Shown here one piece after another: positions 15,611 through 24,040 of a stretch of 48,715 nucleotides of DNA. Origin of the DNA: Clostridia bacterium (GTDB taxonomy: Bacteria; Bacillota; Clostridia; Oscillospirales; Acutalibacteraceae); contig JAGBCU010000002.1 in NCBI GenBank assembly GCA_017937865.1, forward strand, positions 1-48,715. Direction: 5' to 3'. Every line of letters begins with the position of its first letter. The first letter of the stretch is position 1. A program made the position numbers and the translations under genes. Below the pieces are notes generated by a model. That model saw only the letters and a program-made list of their open reading frames with translations. It had not been told where the DNA came from and did not search any database.

Positions 15611-16549
15611 TTAACAATCTTTTAATAACGAGTATCCGTCAGGAATCGGGTTACCACGCAAGAAATCTGCAGCTTTCATTCTCTTTTTACCTTCATACTG
15701 CACCTCAGTAATTATAACAGGTTTTCCGTCACCACAGAAAACTGCTAACCCCTCTTTCACAGCTTTAACTGTGCCCGCTTCACCGCTACCTAAAGAATCA
15801 GTAAGGTATGAACGGAATAATTTCAAGGTTTTACCGTTGTAAACAGTAAGTGCAACGGGCCACGGATCTAACCCTCTGATTTGATTGTGCACCTGCTGTG
15901 CTGAATTATTCCAATCTACAGGTGACATTGATTTATCAAGCATTGAAGCGTATGTGCTTTCCTCATCGTTTTGCTTTTCGGGTTTTAATTCATCCTTTTG
16001 GAGCTTATCAAGAGTTTTTATAAGAAGCTGGGCACCCATATCGGCTAACCTATCAAAAAGCTCACCTGAGGTTTCGTTTTCACCGATTTTTGTTTTCTCT
16101 ACTAAAAGCATATCGCCTGTATCGAGGCCAACGTCCATCTGCATAGCGGTTACGCCTGCATATTCTTCACCGTCAAGCACGCACCTTTGAATAGGTGCTG
16201 CTCCTCTGTATTTAGGAAGAATTGAGCCGTGTATATTGATACAACCGTACTTTGAAAACTCAAGGAAATCCTTAGGAAGAATTTTGCCGTATGCAACTAC
16301 AATTACAACGTCGGGATTTGTTTCTTTAAGAATTTCAATCCCCTCACCATTTTTTAGTGTTTGCGGTTGATAGACTTTTATACCTGCATTTTCAGCTTCA
16401 ATTTTAACGGGTGGAGGTGTTAAAATTGCTTTTCTTCCTACAGGTTTATCGGGTTGAGTTACAACACCGCAAACGTCATATTTATTTTCAATTAAGGCTT
16501 TTAATGGCTTTACCGCAAAATCCGGTGTACCCATATAAAGTATTTTCAT
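15611..16549 (-). CDS. fmt: Methionyl-tRNA formyltransferase
   Basis: 312 residues, normal length. It formylates initiator Met-tRNA with 10-formyl-THF. The catalytic triad is N105, H107 (INIHGS) and D143 (GLDTGDML); RGAAPIQ (115-121) and the N-terminal MGTPDFAV are family signatures. The C-terminal OB-like tRNA-binding domain runs from about 205. AAGGTGATTTT precedes the ATG. It follows def, its usual partner, after 34 bases. Confidence 0.98.
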   Translation of the reverse strand: MKILYMGTPDFAVKPLKALIENKYDVCGVVTQPDKPVGRKAILTPPPVKIEAENAGIKVYQPQTLKNGEGIEILKETNPDVVIVVAYGKILPKDFLEFSKYGCINIHGSILPKYRGAAPIQRCVLDGEEYAGVTAMQMDVGLDTGDMLLVEKTKIGENETSGELFDRLADMGAQLLIKTLDKLQKDELKPEKQNDEESTYASMLDKSMSPVDWNNSAQQVHNQIRGLDPWPVALTVYNGKTLKLFRSYLTDSLGSGEAGTVKAVKEGLAVFCGDGKPVIITEVQYEGKKRMKAADFLRGNPIPDGYSLLKDC

Positions 16550-16583
16550 AAAATCACCTTAAATTTATTATCCAAAAATTCAA

Positions 16584-17069
16584 TTAATCTTCTTCAGCTT
16601 CAACTCTGTAAAGACATTCGCCCTCGTCAAGCTTATCTTTATAAAGTATTCCGTCTAAATGGTCAATTTCGTGGCAGAAGCAACGAGCCTTTAAAGCTTC
16701 ACCTTTATAAAGGCACCATTTACCCTCTCTGTTCTGAGCCTTTACTTTGACTATATTAGGACGGGTTACGGTACCTTGAAGCCCAGGAAGAGAAAGGCAA
16801 CCCTCAACACCCGTCTGAGCACCGTCTTCAAATGTAATTTCCGGGTTTATAAGCTCGATAAAATCATTTCTGTCTTCGCTTACATCCATTACTACTACTC
16901 TTTTTAAAACACCAACCTGAGGCCCTGCAAGACCCACACCGCCTGAATGATACATAGTTTCCTTCATATCATCAAGCAAATCAAAAAGTCGGTCGTTGAA
17001 CTCTGTTACTTCACGTGATTTTTTTCTGAGAATAGGGTCATCGTCAACCCTTATATTTCTAATAGCCAC
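16584..17069 (-). CDS. def: Peptide deformylase
   Basis: 161 residues; removes N-formyl groups from nascent proteins, complementing fmt. All three motifs are present: GVGLAGPQ (44-51), EGCLSLPG (89-96, metal ligand C91) and HEIDHLDG (133-140, ligands H133 and H137, catalytic E134). It starts with GTG at 17069. The AAGGAG ribosome binding site is partly inside a small hairpin (17075-17087). Gene order priA-def-fmt matches other Firmicutes. Confidence 0.97.
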   Translation of the reverse strand: MAIRNIRVDDDPILRKKSREVTEFNDRLFDLLDDMKETMYHSGGVGLAGPQVGVLKRVVVMDVSEDRNDFIELINPEITFEDGAQTGVEGCLSLPGLQGTVTRPNIVKVKAQNREGKWCLYKGEALKARCFCHEIDHLDGILYKDKLDEGECLYRVEAEED

Positions 17070-17074
17070 AATAT

Positions 17075-17087
17075 ACTCCTTCGGAGT
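17075..17087 (-). promoter_or_regulatory. Hairpin enclosing the def ribosome binding site
   Basis: On the transcript ACTCC-GAA-GGAGT folds into a 5-bp hairpin whose 3' arm is the Shine-Dalgarno sequence of def. It may reduce translation initiation on def. Confidence 0.4.
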
Positions 17088-17130
17088 GAATTTTTATTAT
17101 CACTCATATTTCTTAATTAAACTTAAAATC

Positions 17131-19584
17131 CTATGAAAGCGGATTTATATCAACAGTAACGCTTGCGGTACAGTTTTTAGTATCTTTAAGATAGGCTTTT
17201 AAAAGCTGCGACATCATACTGCGGAAGCGTTTGTTATTTTTACATTTTATAGTTAAAACGTTTCTGTATTTATTACTGATTTTTGATACTCTCGGTTGAA
17301 TCGGACCGAGGAGATTTATTTTTACATCTGTAAACTCTTCACTGACCGCTTTTATTACCATATCTGAGAATATTTTTGCACTTTTAAAGGAGTTATTAAA
17401 TAACTCGCTTGTAAAGGTTACCGAGCATATATCACAATACGGAGGATAAACCAAACTTTTTCTTATAACTGATTCCATTTCGAAAAATGATTCGTAATCC
17501 TGCTGAGCTGACAACTCAATAATATCATTATCAGGTAAGGTAGTCTGAATATATGCTTTGCCCTCAAAGTCACCTCTGCCCGACCTGCCTATAACCTGAG
17601 TCAATAAGTCAAAAGCACGTTCACTGCTTCTGAAATCATCGTTATACAGCTGATGGTCTATTGAGATTATACCAACAAGAGTAACTCGAGGAAAATCAAG
17701 ACCTTTTGCAACCATTTGAGTACCTAAAAGAATATCATACTCACCATTTGCAAAGGCAGTTAATTTTTCCTGATAAGAATATCTTGCCATAGTTGTATCA
17801 GCGTCCATACGTAAAATACGGGCACCTGGGAAGATGTTCTCTAACTCTTCTTCAATTCTTTGAGTGCCGAAGCCTGCGTATCTCACCGCTTTTTCACCGC
17901 AAACCGAACAAACGTCGGTATATATTTCGGAATGTCCGCAATAATGGCACATAAGCCTTTTATTTGCACTGTGATAAGTTAAAGATATACTGCAATTCGG
18001 ACAGGTCAGCACAGTTTTACAAGCACCACAGCTTGCAAAGGTATTAAAGCCTCTTCTATTCATAAGAAGAATGGCTTGTTTTTTATCCTCAAGACATTTT
18101 TCAAGAGCCTCGTAAAGCTCGTTACTTAACGGGCCTTGAGTATTGCTGATATCAACGGTTACTACCTGAGGTAAAACCGCTTTACCGTATCTTTGAGAAA
18201 GCTTTATATAAGTATACTTCCCATCAATTGCATTTTTATATGACTCAACGGATGGTGTTGCAGACGACAACAATAATAAAGCATTATTATAAGCACATCT
18301 GAATCTTGCAACGTCGCGGGCGTGATAACGGGGTGACATTTCTGATTTATAGGTATGCTCATGCTCCTCGTCAATAACAATCAGACCTAAATCTGAAAAT
18401 GGAGCGAAAACCGCAGAGCGAGTACCGATTGCTATTTTAGCTTCACCGTTTTTAACCCTTTTCCATTCGTCTATTCTCTCACCTGCTGAAAGAGCGCTAT
18501 GAAAAACAGCAACACTGTCGCCGAAATGAGAATAGAAAATACCGAGAGTCTGAGGTGTAAGGGCAATTTCAGGCACCATTACAATAACGCCTTTACCGTC
18601 ATTAACAACCTTTTCAATTAATTTTAAAAAGACTTGAGTTTTACCTGAGCCTGTTACACCGTAAAGAAGTGCAGCTGCACCTTCAGGTGCATTATATTTA
18701 TCTAAAAGCTTTTGATAGGCTTCATTTTGAGAAGCAGTTAAAACAGGTGACGGTGCATTTTCTTTTGAGCGGTCGTATCCCGGCTTCCTGTAAATTTCAC
18801 TGTCAAAGGTTTCAACTAAGCCTTTCTTTTCAAGCGCACTGACAACAACGGGGGTAACGCCTGTAAAATAGCAAACCTCTTTAACAGAAGCGCCACCAAT
18901 ATCAATAAGCAGGTTTAAAACGCTTTTTTGCTTTGTTGTTAAGGTTGGGGCTATTTCCTCCGCTTGAATTTCACTAACGGCAAGACGCACGTTTCTGACG
19001 GTCAAATCCCCTACCTTTCGCTTTGCATCAACGTTTGTAATCAAAACGTCTTGCTTTACAAGCTTATCAAGAATTTTTGTTTCGTTATCAAAGCCTAAAT
19101 CAGATAAAATCTTCTCTTTTTTAACAAACTTACAACCACCCTTCAGATAGTTGTAAACTCTCAATTCATCTTCTGATAATTTATTTTCTTTTTCGGTAGT
19201 TACGGTATTTGCCATATAGGATACAACGTAATTAAGACCTATACCGGCCGGAAGCATCGCCTTTGCCGCCTCATAAAGAGTGCAAAAGGTATTTTCTTTC
19301 AACCAGAAAACAAGTGAAATCATCTCATCATCAAAAAGCGGTGCTTTATCAAGCACTGCACTTATTGATTTTAATTTCACTCCGCTTTCGGCTTCAAAAA
19401 TCGGCTTCACAGACAATATAAGTCCCTGTTTTTTTCGGTTTCCGTTACCGAAAGGCACTAAAACACGGCATCCCGCTAAAGCTCTACCCTCTAATTCAAA
19501 AGGAATTTTATACGAATAGGGCGAATCGAAATGGTATGCTATACCCTCAACGGCAACCTCGGCAAAAAAACCACCGTCAACCAT
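17131..19584 (-). CDS. priA: Primosomal protein N' (replication restart helicase PriA)
   Basis: 817 residues. An N-terminal 3'-DNA-binding domain (about 1-105) and a winged-helix segment lead into a superfamily 2 helicase core with Walker A GVTGSGKT and Walker B IDEEHEHTYK. Paired cysteines of the zinc-binding region are visible (CGAC, CPNC, CHYC, CSVC), followed by helicase motifs including TQMVAKGLDFP and QVIGRSGR. It reloads the replisome at collapsed forks. It starts 2 bases after the rpoZ stop; the coaBC gene that separates these two in Bacillus is absent. Confidence 0.97.
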   Translation of the reverse strand: MVDGGFFAEVAVEGIAYHFDSPYSYKIPFELEGRALAGCRVLVPFGNGNRKKQGLILSVKPIFEAESGVKLKSISAVLDKAPLFDDEMISLVFWLKENTFCTLYEAAKAMLPAGIGLNYVVSYMANTVTTEKENKLSEDELRVYNYLKGGCKFVKKEKILSDLGFDNETKILDKLVKQDVLITNVDAKRKVGDLTVRNVRLAVSEIQAEEIAPTLTTKQKSVLNLLIDIGGASVKEVCYFTGVTPVVVSALEKKGLVETFDSEIYRKPGYDRSKENAPSPVLTASQNEAYQKLLDKYNAPEGAAALLYGVTGSGKTQVFLKLIEKVVNDGKGVIVMVPEIALTPQTLGIFYSHFGDSVAVFHSALSAGERIDEWKRVKNGEAKIAIGTRSAVFAPFSDLGLIVIDEEHEHTYKSEMSPRYHARDVARFRCAYNNALLLLSSATPSVESYKNAIDGKYTYIKLSQRYGKAVLPQVVTVDISNTQGPLSNELYEALEKCLEDKKQAILLMNRRGFNTFASCGACKTVLTCPNCSISLTYHSANKRLMCHYCGHSEIYTDVCSVCGEKAVRYAGFGTQRIEEELENIFPGARILRMDADTTMARYSYQEKLTAFANGEYDILLGTQMVAKGLDFPRVTLVGIISIDHQLYNDDFRSSERAFDLLTQVIGRSGRGDFEGKAYIQTTLPDNDIIELSAQQDYESFFEMESVIRKSLVYPPYCDICSVTFTSELFNNSFKSAKIFSDMVIKAVSEEFTDVKINLLGPIQPRVSKISNKYRNVLTIKCKNNKRFRSMMSQLLKAYLKDTKNCTASVTVDINPLS

Positions 19585-19586
19585 AA

Positions 19587-19796
19587 TCAGATATTTGCGA
19601 TTTCATCAGGCTCAATGATTTTATATTCTTCGTTAAGAAGCTCATTGAGTGCTTCACTTACGGGTTTTTCGGTTGTAATAACCTTATCCTCTAAGTTTTT
19701 ATCGGAAATTGCACGGGCACGTTTTGCAGTAGCAGTTACGAGAGAGTAACGGCTGATGTGACCTGAAAGAACTTTACTAAGGTCCTGATTAAGCAT
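19587..19796 (-). CDS. rpoZ: RNA polymerase omega subunit
   Basis: 69 residues. The conserved omega core (SRYSLVTATAKRARAI, then EKPVSEALNELLNEEYKI) is complete. Omega helps fold and stabilise the beta' subunit. AAAGGAAG precedes the ATG. It lies between gmk and priA, as in most Firmicutes. Confidence 0.95.
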   Translation of the reverse strand: MLNQDLSKVLSGHISRYSLVTATAKRARAISDKNLEDKVITTEKPVSEALNELLNEEYKIIEPDEIANI

Positions 19797-19815
19797 AAAT
19801 TTATCTTCCTTTCAA

Positions 19816-20430
19816 TTATTTGTTTAATATTTCATCAATAATGGTTTGCATACGTGAATATTTAGTTTTCTCAGCATTAAGAATGCCACAAACTGTTTCC
19901 GCACACAAATCAACATTATCGTTTATAACAACGTAATCATACTGAGGCGCTTTTGCCATCTCTTTAAGAGCAGTATTATAACGGATATTAAAGCTTTCCT
20001 CAGTTTCTGTGCCTCTGCCTAAGAGGCGATTTTTAAGCTCCTCCTTTGAGGGCGGGAAAATAAAAATAGAAACAGCTTCATTGAAAGCTTTTTTAATATT
20101 TTCTGCACCTTCAACCTCAATTTTAAGGAGAACGCAACCGCCTTTACTAACACGGTTTTCGATTTCGCTTTTCAACGTACCGTAGTAATTACCGCTATAT
20201 TCGGTATATTCTACAAATTCGTTGTTTTTTATTTTTTCAAGAAATTCTTCTTTTGAAATGAAATAGTAATCTACCCCGTTGATTTCGCCATCACGCATTG
20301 CTCTTGTAGTAACAGAAACGGTTTTATCAAAAACATAGCCTTGTTCTTTAATTTTATCTAAAACAGTATCTTTACCGCAGCCTGACGGACCTGAAAAAAC
20401 AACAAGCATACCTTTATTCTTCAAATCCAA
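19816..20430 (-). CDS. gmk: Guanylate kinase
   Basis: About 204 residues; phosphorylates GMP to GDP. The P-loop SGPSGCGKDT, the guanylate-binding TTRAMRDGEINGVDY segment and the lid are intact. The start is a choice. I prefer TTG at 20430, which has GGGAGG 8 bases upstream and gives MDLKNKGMLVV. An ATG at 20454 would lack a ribosome binding site and overlap remA by 41 bases, and an ATG at 20409 is also possible. The N-terminus still overlaps the end of remA by 17 bases, implying coupled translation. Confidence 0.95.
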   Translation of the reverse strand: MDLKNKGMLVVFSGPSGCGKDTVLDKIKEQGYVFDKTVSVTTRAMRDGEINGVDYYFISKEEFLEKIKNNEFVEYTEYSGNYYGTLKSEIENRVSKGGCVLLKIEVEGAENIKKAFNEAVSIFIFPPSKEELKNRLLGRGTETEESFNIRYNTALKEMAKAPQYDYVVINDNVDLCAETVCGILNAEKTKYSRMQTIIDEILNK

Positions 20431-20680
20431 AGCCTTGTCCTCCCTTTTGGTCATTGAATCTTGCTAACAACTGTTCAGCAGTTAAAAAGGATAATACAAC
20501 ATTATCACTATCAGTAATAATAACACCTTTTGTTTTTCTGCCGTGGGTTGCATCTATAAGCTGTGCTCGCTCTTTACATTCTTGAATCATTCTTTTTGCA
20601 GGTGCTGATTCGGGACTGATTACGGCAACAACTCTATCGGCATTTATAAGATTACCGAAACCGATATTTACAAGCTTCAT
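20414..20680 (-). CDS. remA: RemA-family DNA-binding regulator (DUF370)
   Basis: 88 residues from the ATG at 20680 (MKLVNIGFGNLINADRVVAV), the typical RemA beginning. An upstream in-frame ATG at 20746 lies inside yicC and is not needed. RemA in Bacillus activates matrix genes by forming DNA-binding rings. Conserved features are ESAPAKRMI, the DATHGRKTKGVI loop and SDNVVLSFL. Gene order yicC-remA-gmk-rpoZ is the Bacillus order. Confidence 0.95.
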   Translation of the reverse strand: MKLVNIGFGNLINADRVVAVISPESAPAKRMIQECKERAQLIDATHGRKTKGVIITDSDNVVLSFLTAEQLLARFNDQKGGQGFGFEE

Positions 20681-20690
20681 ATTATCAATC

Positions 20691-21569
20691 CTATTCAATG
20701 TTTTGTATTTGCTCTCTGATTTTTTCAACCTCAGCTTTGATATCAATCACTCTTCTTGCAATATCAACATCCTGAGCCTTTGAGCCTATTGTGTTAGCCT
20801 CACGGTTGATTTCCTGAACGAGGAAGTCAAGCTTTCTACCAACAGCTTCATCGGCTGAAAGTAACGTATGTAGCTGGTCAATATGACTTCTTAATCTTAC
20901 AGTTTCTTCAGCAACTGCTATTTTATCAGCATAAATTGCCGCTTCTGTGAGAATTCTTGCTTCATCAATCTGAGTGTCACCTAAAACGTTTTTCATTCTT
21001 TCAAGTAGCTTTTCTGAATACTGTTTCACTGTTTCAGGTGAACGTTCTTCAATATAAGCAACGTTTGAAATAATTGTGTCAGCTCTTGAAAGAACGTCTG
21101 CTTTAAGCCTTTCACCCTCTGTTTCTCTCATTGAAATAAAGCTATCGAGTGCATCCTTAACAACGCTTTGAACCTTATCCCATAAATCCTCTTCATCAAC
21201 AGGTGCTTTTGTAATAGAAAGAACGTCGGAAAAACGGGCAATCGAAAGTGCTGTTAAATCATTTTTTAACGCAAATTTCTCTGCAATCTCTTCAACTGCA
21301 TTAACGTAGCCCTTTGCAAGAGGCTCGTTAACGCTAACAATAACGCTTTCGTCAGCAGTTGTTTCAATCTGAATGCTACATTCAACCTTACCTCTGGAAA
21401 TTTCAGTTGAAAGAAGACTTTTCACCTTTTCTTCAAGGAAAGAAAAGGTTCTTGGCATTTTAGCATAAAAATCAAAATATCTGTTATTAACGCTTTTGAT
21501 TTCAACTGTAATATTATAACCTTCAACAGCAGCCTGCGCTCTGCCGAAGCCTGTCATACTTCTTATCAT
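20691..21569 (-). CDS. yicC: YicC/YloC family endoribonuclease
   Basis: 292 residues, full length. The N-terminal signature MIRSMTGFGRA and the C-terminal DUF1732 segment EINREANTIGSKAQD are both present. E. coli YicC is a reported endoribonuclease involved in sRNA turnover; the role in Clostridia is less certain. The ATG follows AGAGGA. It is the first gene after a consensus promoter at 21600-21628, so it opens the roughly 13-kb translation/phospho-signalling operon. Confidence 0.95.
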   Translation of the reverse strand: MIRSMTGFGRAQAAVEGYNITVEIKSVNNRYFDFYAKMPRTFSFLEEKVKSLLSTEISRGKVECSIQIETTADESVIVSVNEPLAKGYVNAVEEIAEKFALKNDLTALSIARFSDVLSITKAPVDEEDLWDKVQSVVKDALDSFISMRETEGERLKADVLSRADTIISNVAYIEERSPETVKQYSEKLLERMKNVLGDTQIDEARILTEAAIYADKIAVAEETVRLRSHIDQLHTLLSADEAVGRKLDFLVQEINREANTIGSKAQDVDIARRVIDIKAEVEKIREQIQNIE

Positions 21570-21599
21570 TTTAATATCCTCTAAAAAAATTATTATATA

Positions 21600-21628
21600 A
21601 TTATACTAAATATATAGATTGTTGTCAA
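21600..21628 (-). promoter_or_regulatory. Consensus sigma-A promoter of the yicC-to-rsgA operon
   Basis: TTGACA (21628-21623), 17 bases, TATAAT (21605-21600), both hexamers perfect. It lies between the rluB stop and yicC, with no terminator for the upstream genes visible. Confidence 0.9.
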
Positions 21629-21639
21629 TTTTATTCTGC

Positions 21640-22359
21640 TTATTGAGCTTGAAGGCGATGCACTTCGTCATCGGTAAGCTCACGCCATTTACCCGGCTTT
21701 AACATACCTAATTTAATAGAGCCTACGGCATTTCTTTTAAGCCTTATAACCTCAAGACTTACCTCTTCGCACATTTTACGGATCTGCCTGTTTCTACCCT
21801 CGTAAATAGTAATTTCGAAAACGCTTCTACCTGCGCTTTTTTCAATAATACGAACATTTGCAGGTAAGGTTTCGCGTCCGTCACCGTCAATATCTATACC
21901 CTTTTCAAGCTTTTCAACCTGAGCATCGTTAATATTTGAACGGACAGTTACTCTGTAAGTTTTAGGAACATGCTTTCTGGGATGCATTACGGCATTCGCA
22001 AATGCACCGTCATTTGTGAGAAGCAACAAGCCTTCGGAATCTCTGTCAAGTCTTCCTACGGGGTAAACGGTTGCACCTACGTCCTCAACAAGCTCTGCAA
22101 CACATTTTCTTCCCAATTCGTCGCTCATTGTTGTAACGTAGCCTCTTGGTTTATTAAGCATTATATAGTACTTCTGCTTTACTGCTACAACCTTTTTACC
22201 GTTAACGGTAACAGTATCTTTTTTAGGGTCAACCTTATCGCCTAATTGAGCAACTACTCCGTTAACTCTTACCTTTCCTGCTTTTATAAGTTCTTCTGCT
22301 TTTCTTCTTGAAGCAACAGAACATTCTGATAAATACTTTTGTAATCTTTCCTGTGCCAT
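21640..22359 (-). CDS. rluB: 23S rRNA pseudouridine synthase (RluB/RsuA family)
   Basis: 239 residues. An N-terminal S4 RNA-binding domain (about 1-60) is followed by the catalytic domain with GRLDRDSEGLLLLTNDG, where D105 is the nucleophile that attacks uridine, and the C-terminal EGRNRQIRKMCE motif. It modifies 23S rRNA (or 16S; the two subfamilies are not separable by eye). Neighbours dacB, gerW and scpAB fit the Bacillus scpAB-dacB-spmAB-rluB cluster, though spmA and spmB are missing here. Confidence 0.95.
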   Translation of the reverse strand: MAQERLQKYLSECSVASRRKAEELIKAGKVRVNGVVAQLGDKVDPKKDTVTVNGKKVVAVKQKYYIMLNKPRGYVTTMSDELGRKCVAELVEDVGATVYPVGRLDRDSEGLLLLTNDGAFANAVMHPRKHVPKTYRVTVRSNINDAQVEKLEKGIDIDGDGRETLPANVRIIEKSAGRSVFEITIYEGRNRQIRKMCEEVSLEVIRLKRNAVGSIKLGMLKPGKWRELTDDEVHRLQAQ

Positions 22360-22374
22360 AATTTATATTCTAAT

Positions 22375-23514
22375 TTATCCTTTTATCTTTTTTAATTTAT
22401 CCAATAGTGACGGTGGCTTATTTTGTGGCTCAAAATCGAGAAAAGCATTTTCTTTACTGACAAGATAGCTTTCACAAATGAGATTATTAAAGCCATCTCT
22501 TACCTCAACCTTGCCTACTACGTCACCGCATTTTATATCTGCATATAAAAACTGTTCACAATAAACTATTGTTTTCGTTTCAATTTCTTTTACTGAAAAG
22601 AAGCTCAGTTCTGACAACAGTTCAACTTTTACGTGCTGTTTATTCGAGCCAACAACGTTCACCTTAATACCGCTATCATCAAACTGAACGTTTCTTTTGG
22701 CTGATTTTTTGAAGCCGAAATCATATAGCTTTTTATGGTCGTTCCAATCGTCAGGCGCTTTAAGAGTAACGGCAATAAGAGTTAAACCGTTTCTTTCACA
22801 AGCACTTACAAGACATCTTCCCGAAGCCTTTGTAAAGCCCGTTTTAACACCAAAAACACCCTCACAGCTATCAAGAAGCTTGTTATGATTTGTAAACGTT
22901 CTGTCGTATGGCGGATTGCCGTATGAAACCCTTGCTTGCTTCAACGAGCATATAATTTTAAATTCAGGATTACTTAATGCATAGCGGGCAAGCAAAGCCA
23001 TATCATAAGCGGTGGAAAAATGCCCTTCCTCCGTCAAGCCTGAAGGGTTTTTGAAGGATGTATTTTTCATACCTATTGATTTCGCTTTTTCATTCATAAG
23101 AACAGAGAATGCATCAATAGTTCCGCTTACTGCAGTCGCAGTAACATTCGCCGCATCGTTTCCGCTTTCCAAAAGCATACCTTTAAGTAACACTTCGCCC
23201 GTAACAACATCATCAGCCTTTAAGCCTATAGACGTACCTTCAATTTTAACATCTTCACCCTTAACCTTTATTTCATCAGATAAATCAAGGTTTTCAAGAA
23301 GCAAAACTGACGTCATTATCTTCGTAGTACTTGCAATCCCGCGTTTTTCGTGACAATTCTTTTCATAAACTATTTCGCCCGTCTGAGCATTGAGAAGAAC
23401 GGCTGAAGAAGCTGATAAAGCAACGTCATCATTAGAAGTTGCATACGAAATTACGCAAAAAGGCCTGAAAAAAATGCAAGCTAAAACAAAAACAATACAT
23501 ATTCTATTTAGCAA
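22375..23514 (-). CDS. D-alanyl-D-alanine carboxypeptidase (S11 family, DacB/DacF-like)
   Basis: 379 residues from TTG 23514, chosen because AGGTGG lies just upstream; the longer frame starts at GTG 23523, inside that ribosome binding site. A signal peptide occupies about 1-25. Active-site motifs, numbered from TTG, are S62-T-T-K65, S117-G-N119 and K224-T-G226. A C-terminal PBP5-like beta domain follows. The neighbourhood (gerW upstream, rluB downstream, scpAB nearby) is that of the sporulation dacB of Bacillus, which sets spore cortex cross-linking, so a sporulation role is plausible but inferred. Two hairpins lie in its leader, one covering the ribosome binding site. Confidence 0.93.
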   Translation of the reverse strand: MLNRICIVFVLACIFFRPFCVISYATSNDDVALSASSAVLLNAQTGEIVYEKNCHEKRGIASTTKIMTSVLLLENLDLSDEIKVKGEDVKIEGTSIGLKADDVVTGEVLLKGMLLESGNDAANVTATAVSGTIDAFSVLMNEKAKSIGMKNTSFKNPSGLTEEGHFSTAYDMALLARYALSNPEFKIICSLKQARVSYGNPPYDRTFTNHNKLLDSCEGVFGVKTGFTKASGRCLVSACERNGLTLIAVTLKAPDDWNDHKKLYDFGFKKSAKRNVQFDDSGIKVNVVGSNKQHVKVELLSELSFFSVKEIETKTIVYCEQFLYADIKCGDVVGKVEVRDGFNNLICESYLVSKENAFLDFEPQNKPPSLLDKLKKIKG

Positions 23515-23519
23515 AACAA

Positions 23520-23551
23520 CCACCTGCTTTCAAAAAATAATATGCAGGTGG
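23520..23551 (-). promoter_or_regulatory. Hairpin sequestering the ribosome binding site of the S11 carboxypeptidase gene
   Basis: CCACCTGC (minus strand, 23551-23544) pairs perfectly over 8 bp with GCAGGTGG (23527-23520), which contains the Shine-Dalgarno sequence. The loop is 16 bases. Confidence 0.5.
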
Positions 23552-23555
23552 TTTG

Positions 23556-23580
23556 GGCGAAATGAGTTACTCAATCCGCC
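23556..23580 (-). other. Second leader hairpin upstream of the carboxypeptidase gene
   Basis: GGCGGATTGAG-TAA-CTCATTTCGCC, an 11-position stem with one G-T pair and one mismatch. No T-run follows, so it is not an ordinary terminator. It lies between the gerW stop and the ribosome-binding-site hairpin. Confidence 0.45.
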
Positions 23581-23597
23581 TATGAAATTATAAAAGA

Positions 23598-23999
23598 TTA
23601 TTCAGCTGTTGCTTCAACATCTACTTCAGCATCAGCTTTTTTCTTTTTTGCAAGATTTGTAACCTTATCAAACATTTCGGGTACTAAGCTTACTGCTCTT
23701 TCAACTGCATTGTCGTTTGAAACGATATGCTTGATTGTAACGTCACCGTCTTTTACAACGAGGAAAGCAACGGGGTTGATTGTGATACCTGCACCACCTG
23801 CACCGCCGAAAAGCTCAACGTTATTTTTTGAGGGGAAGTCTGAACCGCCTGAAGCAAATCCGTATGTAACCTTTGAAACAGGGATAATTGTAAGGCCGTC
23901 GGGTAAGTTAATAGGCTCACCTATAATTGTGCTTACGTCAACTAAATCTCTTACCTTTTCAATTGTTGTTCTGAGAATACCGTTTGCTGATTTTTCCAT
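23598..23999 (-). CDS. gerW: GerW family sporulation protein (YtfJ)
   Basis: 133 residues. The conserved core IIGEPINLPDGLTIIPVSKVTYGFASGG and the glycine-rich GGAGGAGITINPVAFLVV identify the GerW/YtfJ family. In Bacillus gerW is a sigma-F forespore gene needed for efficient germination with some nutrients. A strong AAGGAG ribosome binding site precedes the ATG. Upstream is the DUF2953 gene (YtfI-like), the same ytfI-ytfJ pairing as in Bacillus. The acidic/Lys-rich last 25 residues are poorly conserved. Confidence 0.93.
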   Translation of the reverse strand: MEKSANGILRTTIEKVRDLVDVSTIIGEPINLPDGLTIIPVSKVTYGFASGGSDFPSKNNVELFGGAGGAGITINPVAFLVVKDGDVTIKHIVSNDNAVERAVSLVPEMFDKVTNLAKKKKADAEVDVEATAE

Positions 24000-24040
24000 G
24001 ATAGAAAACTCCTTCCTAATTATATAAGTTTTATTATTAA

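Noticed and set aside
20431..20454. Longer gmk start at 20454
   Set aside because: No ribosome binding site precedes that ATG and the extra codons would lie inside remA; TTG 20430 has GGGAGG in place.
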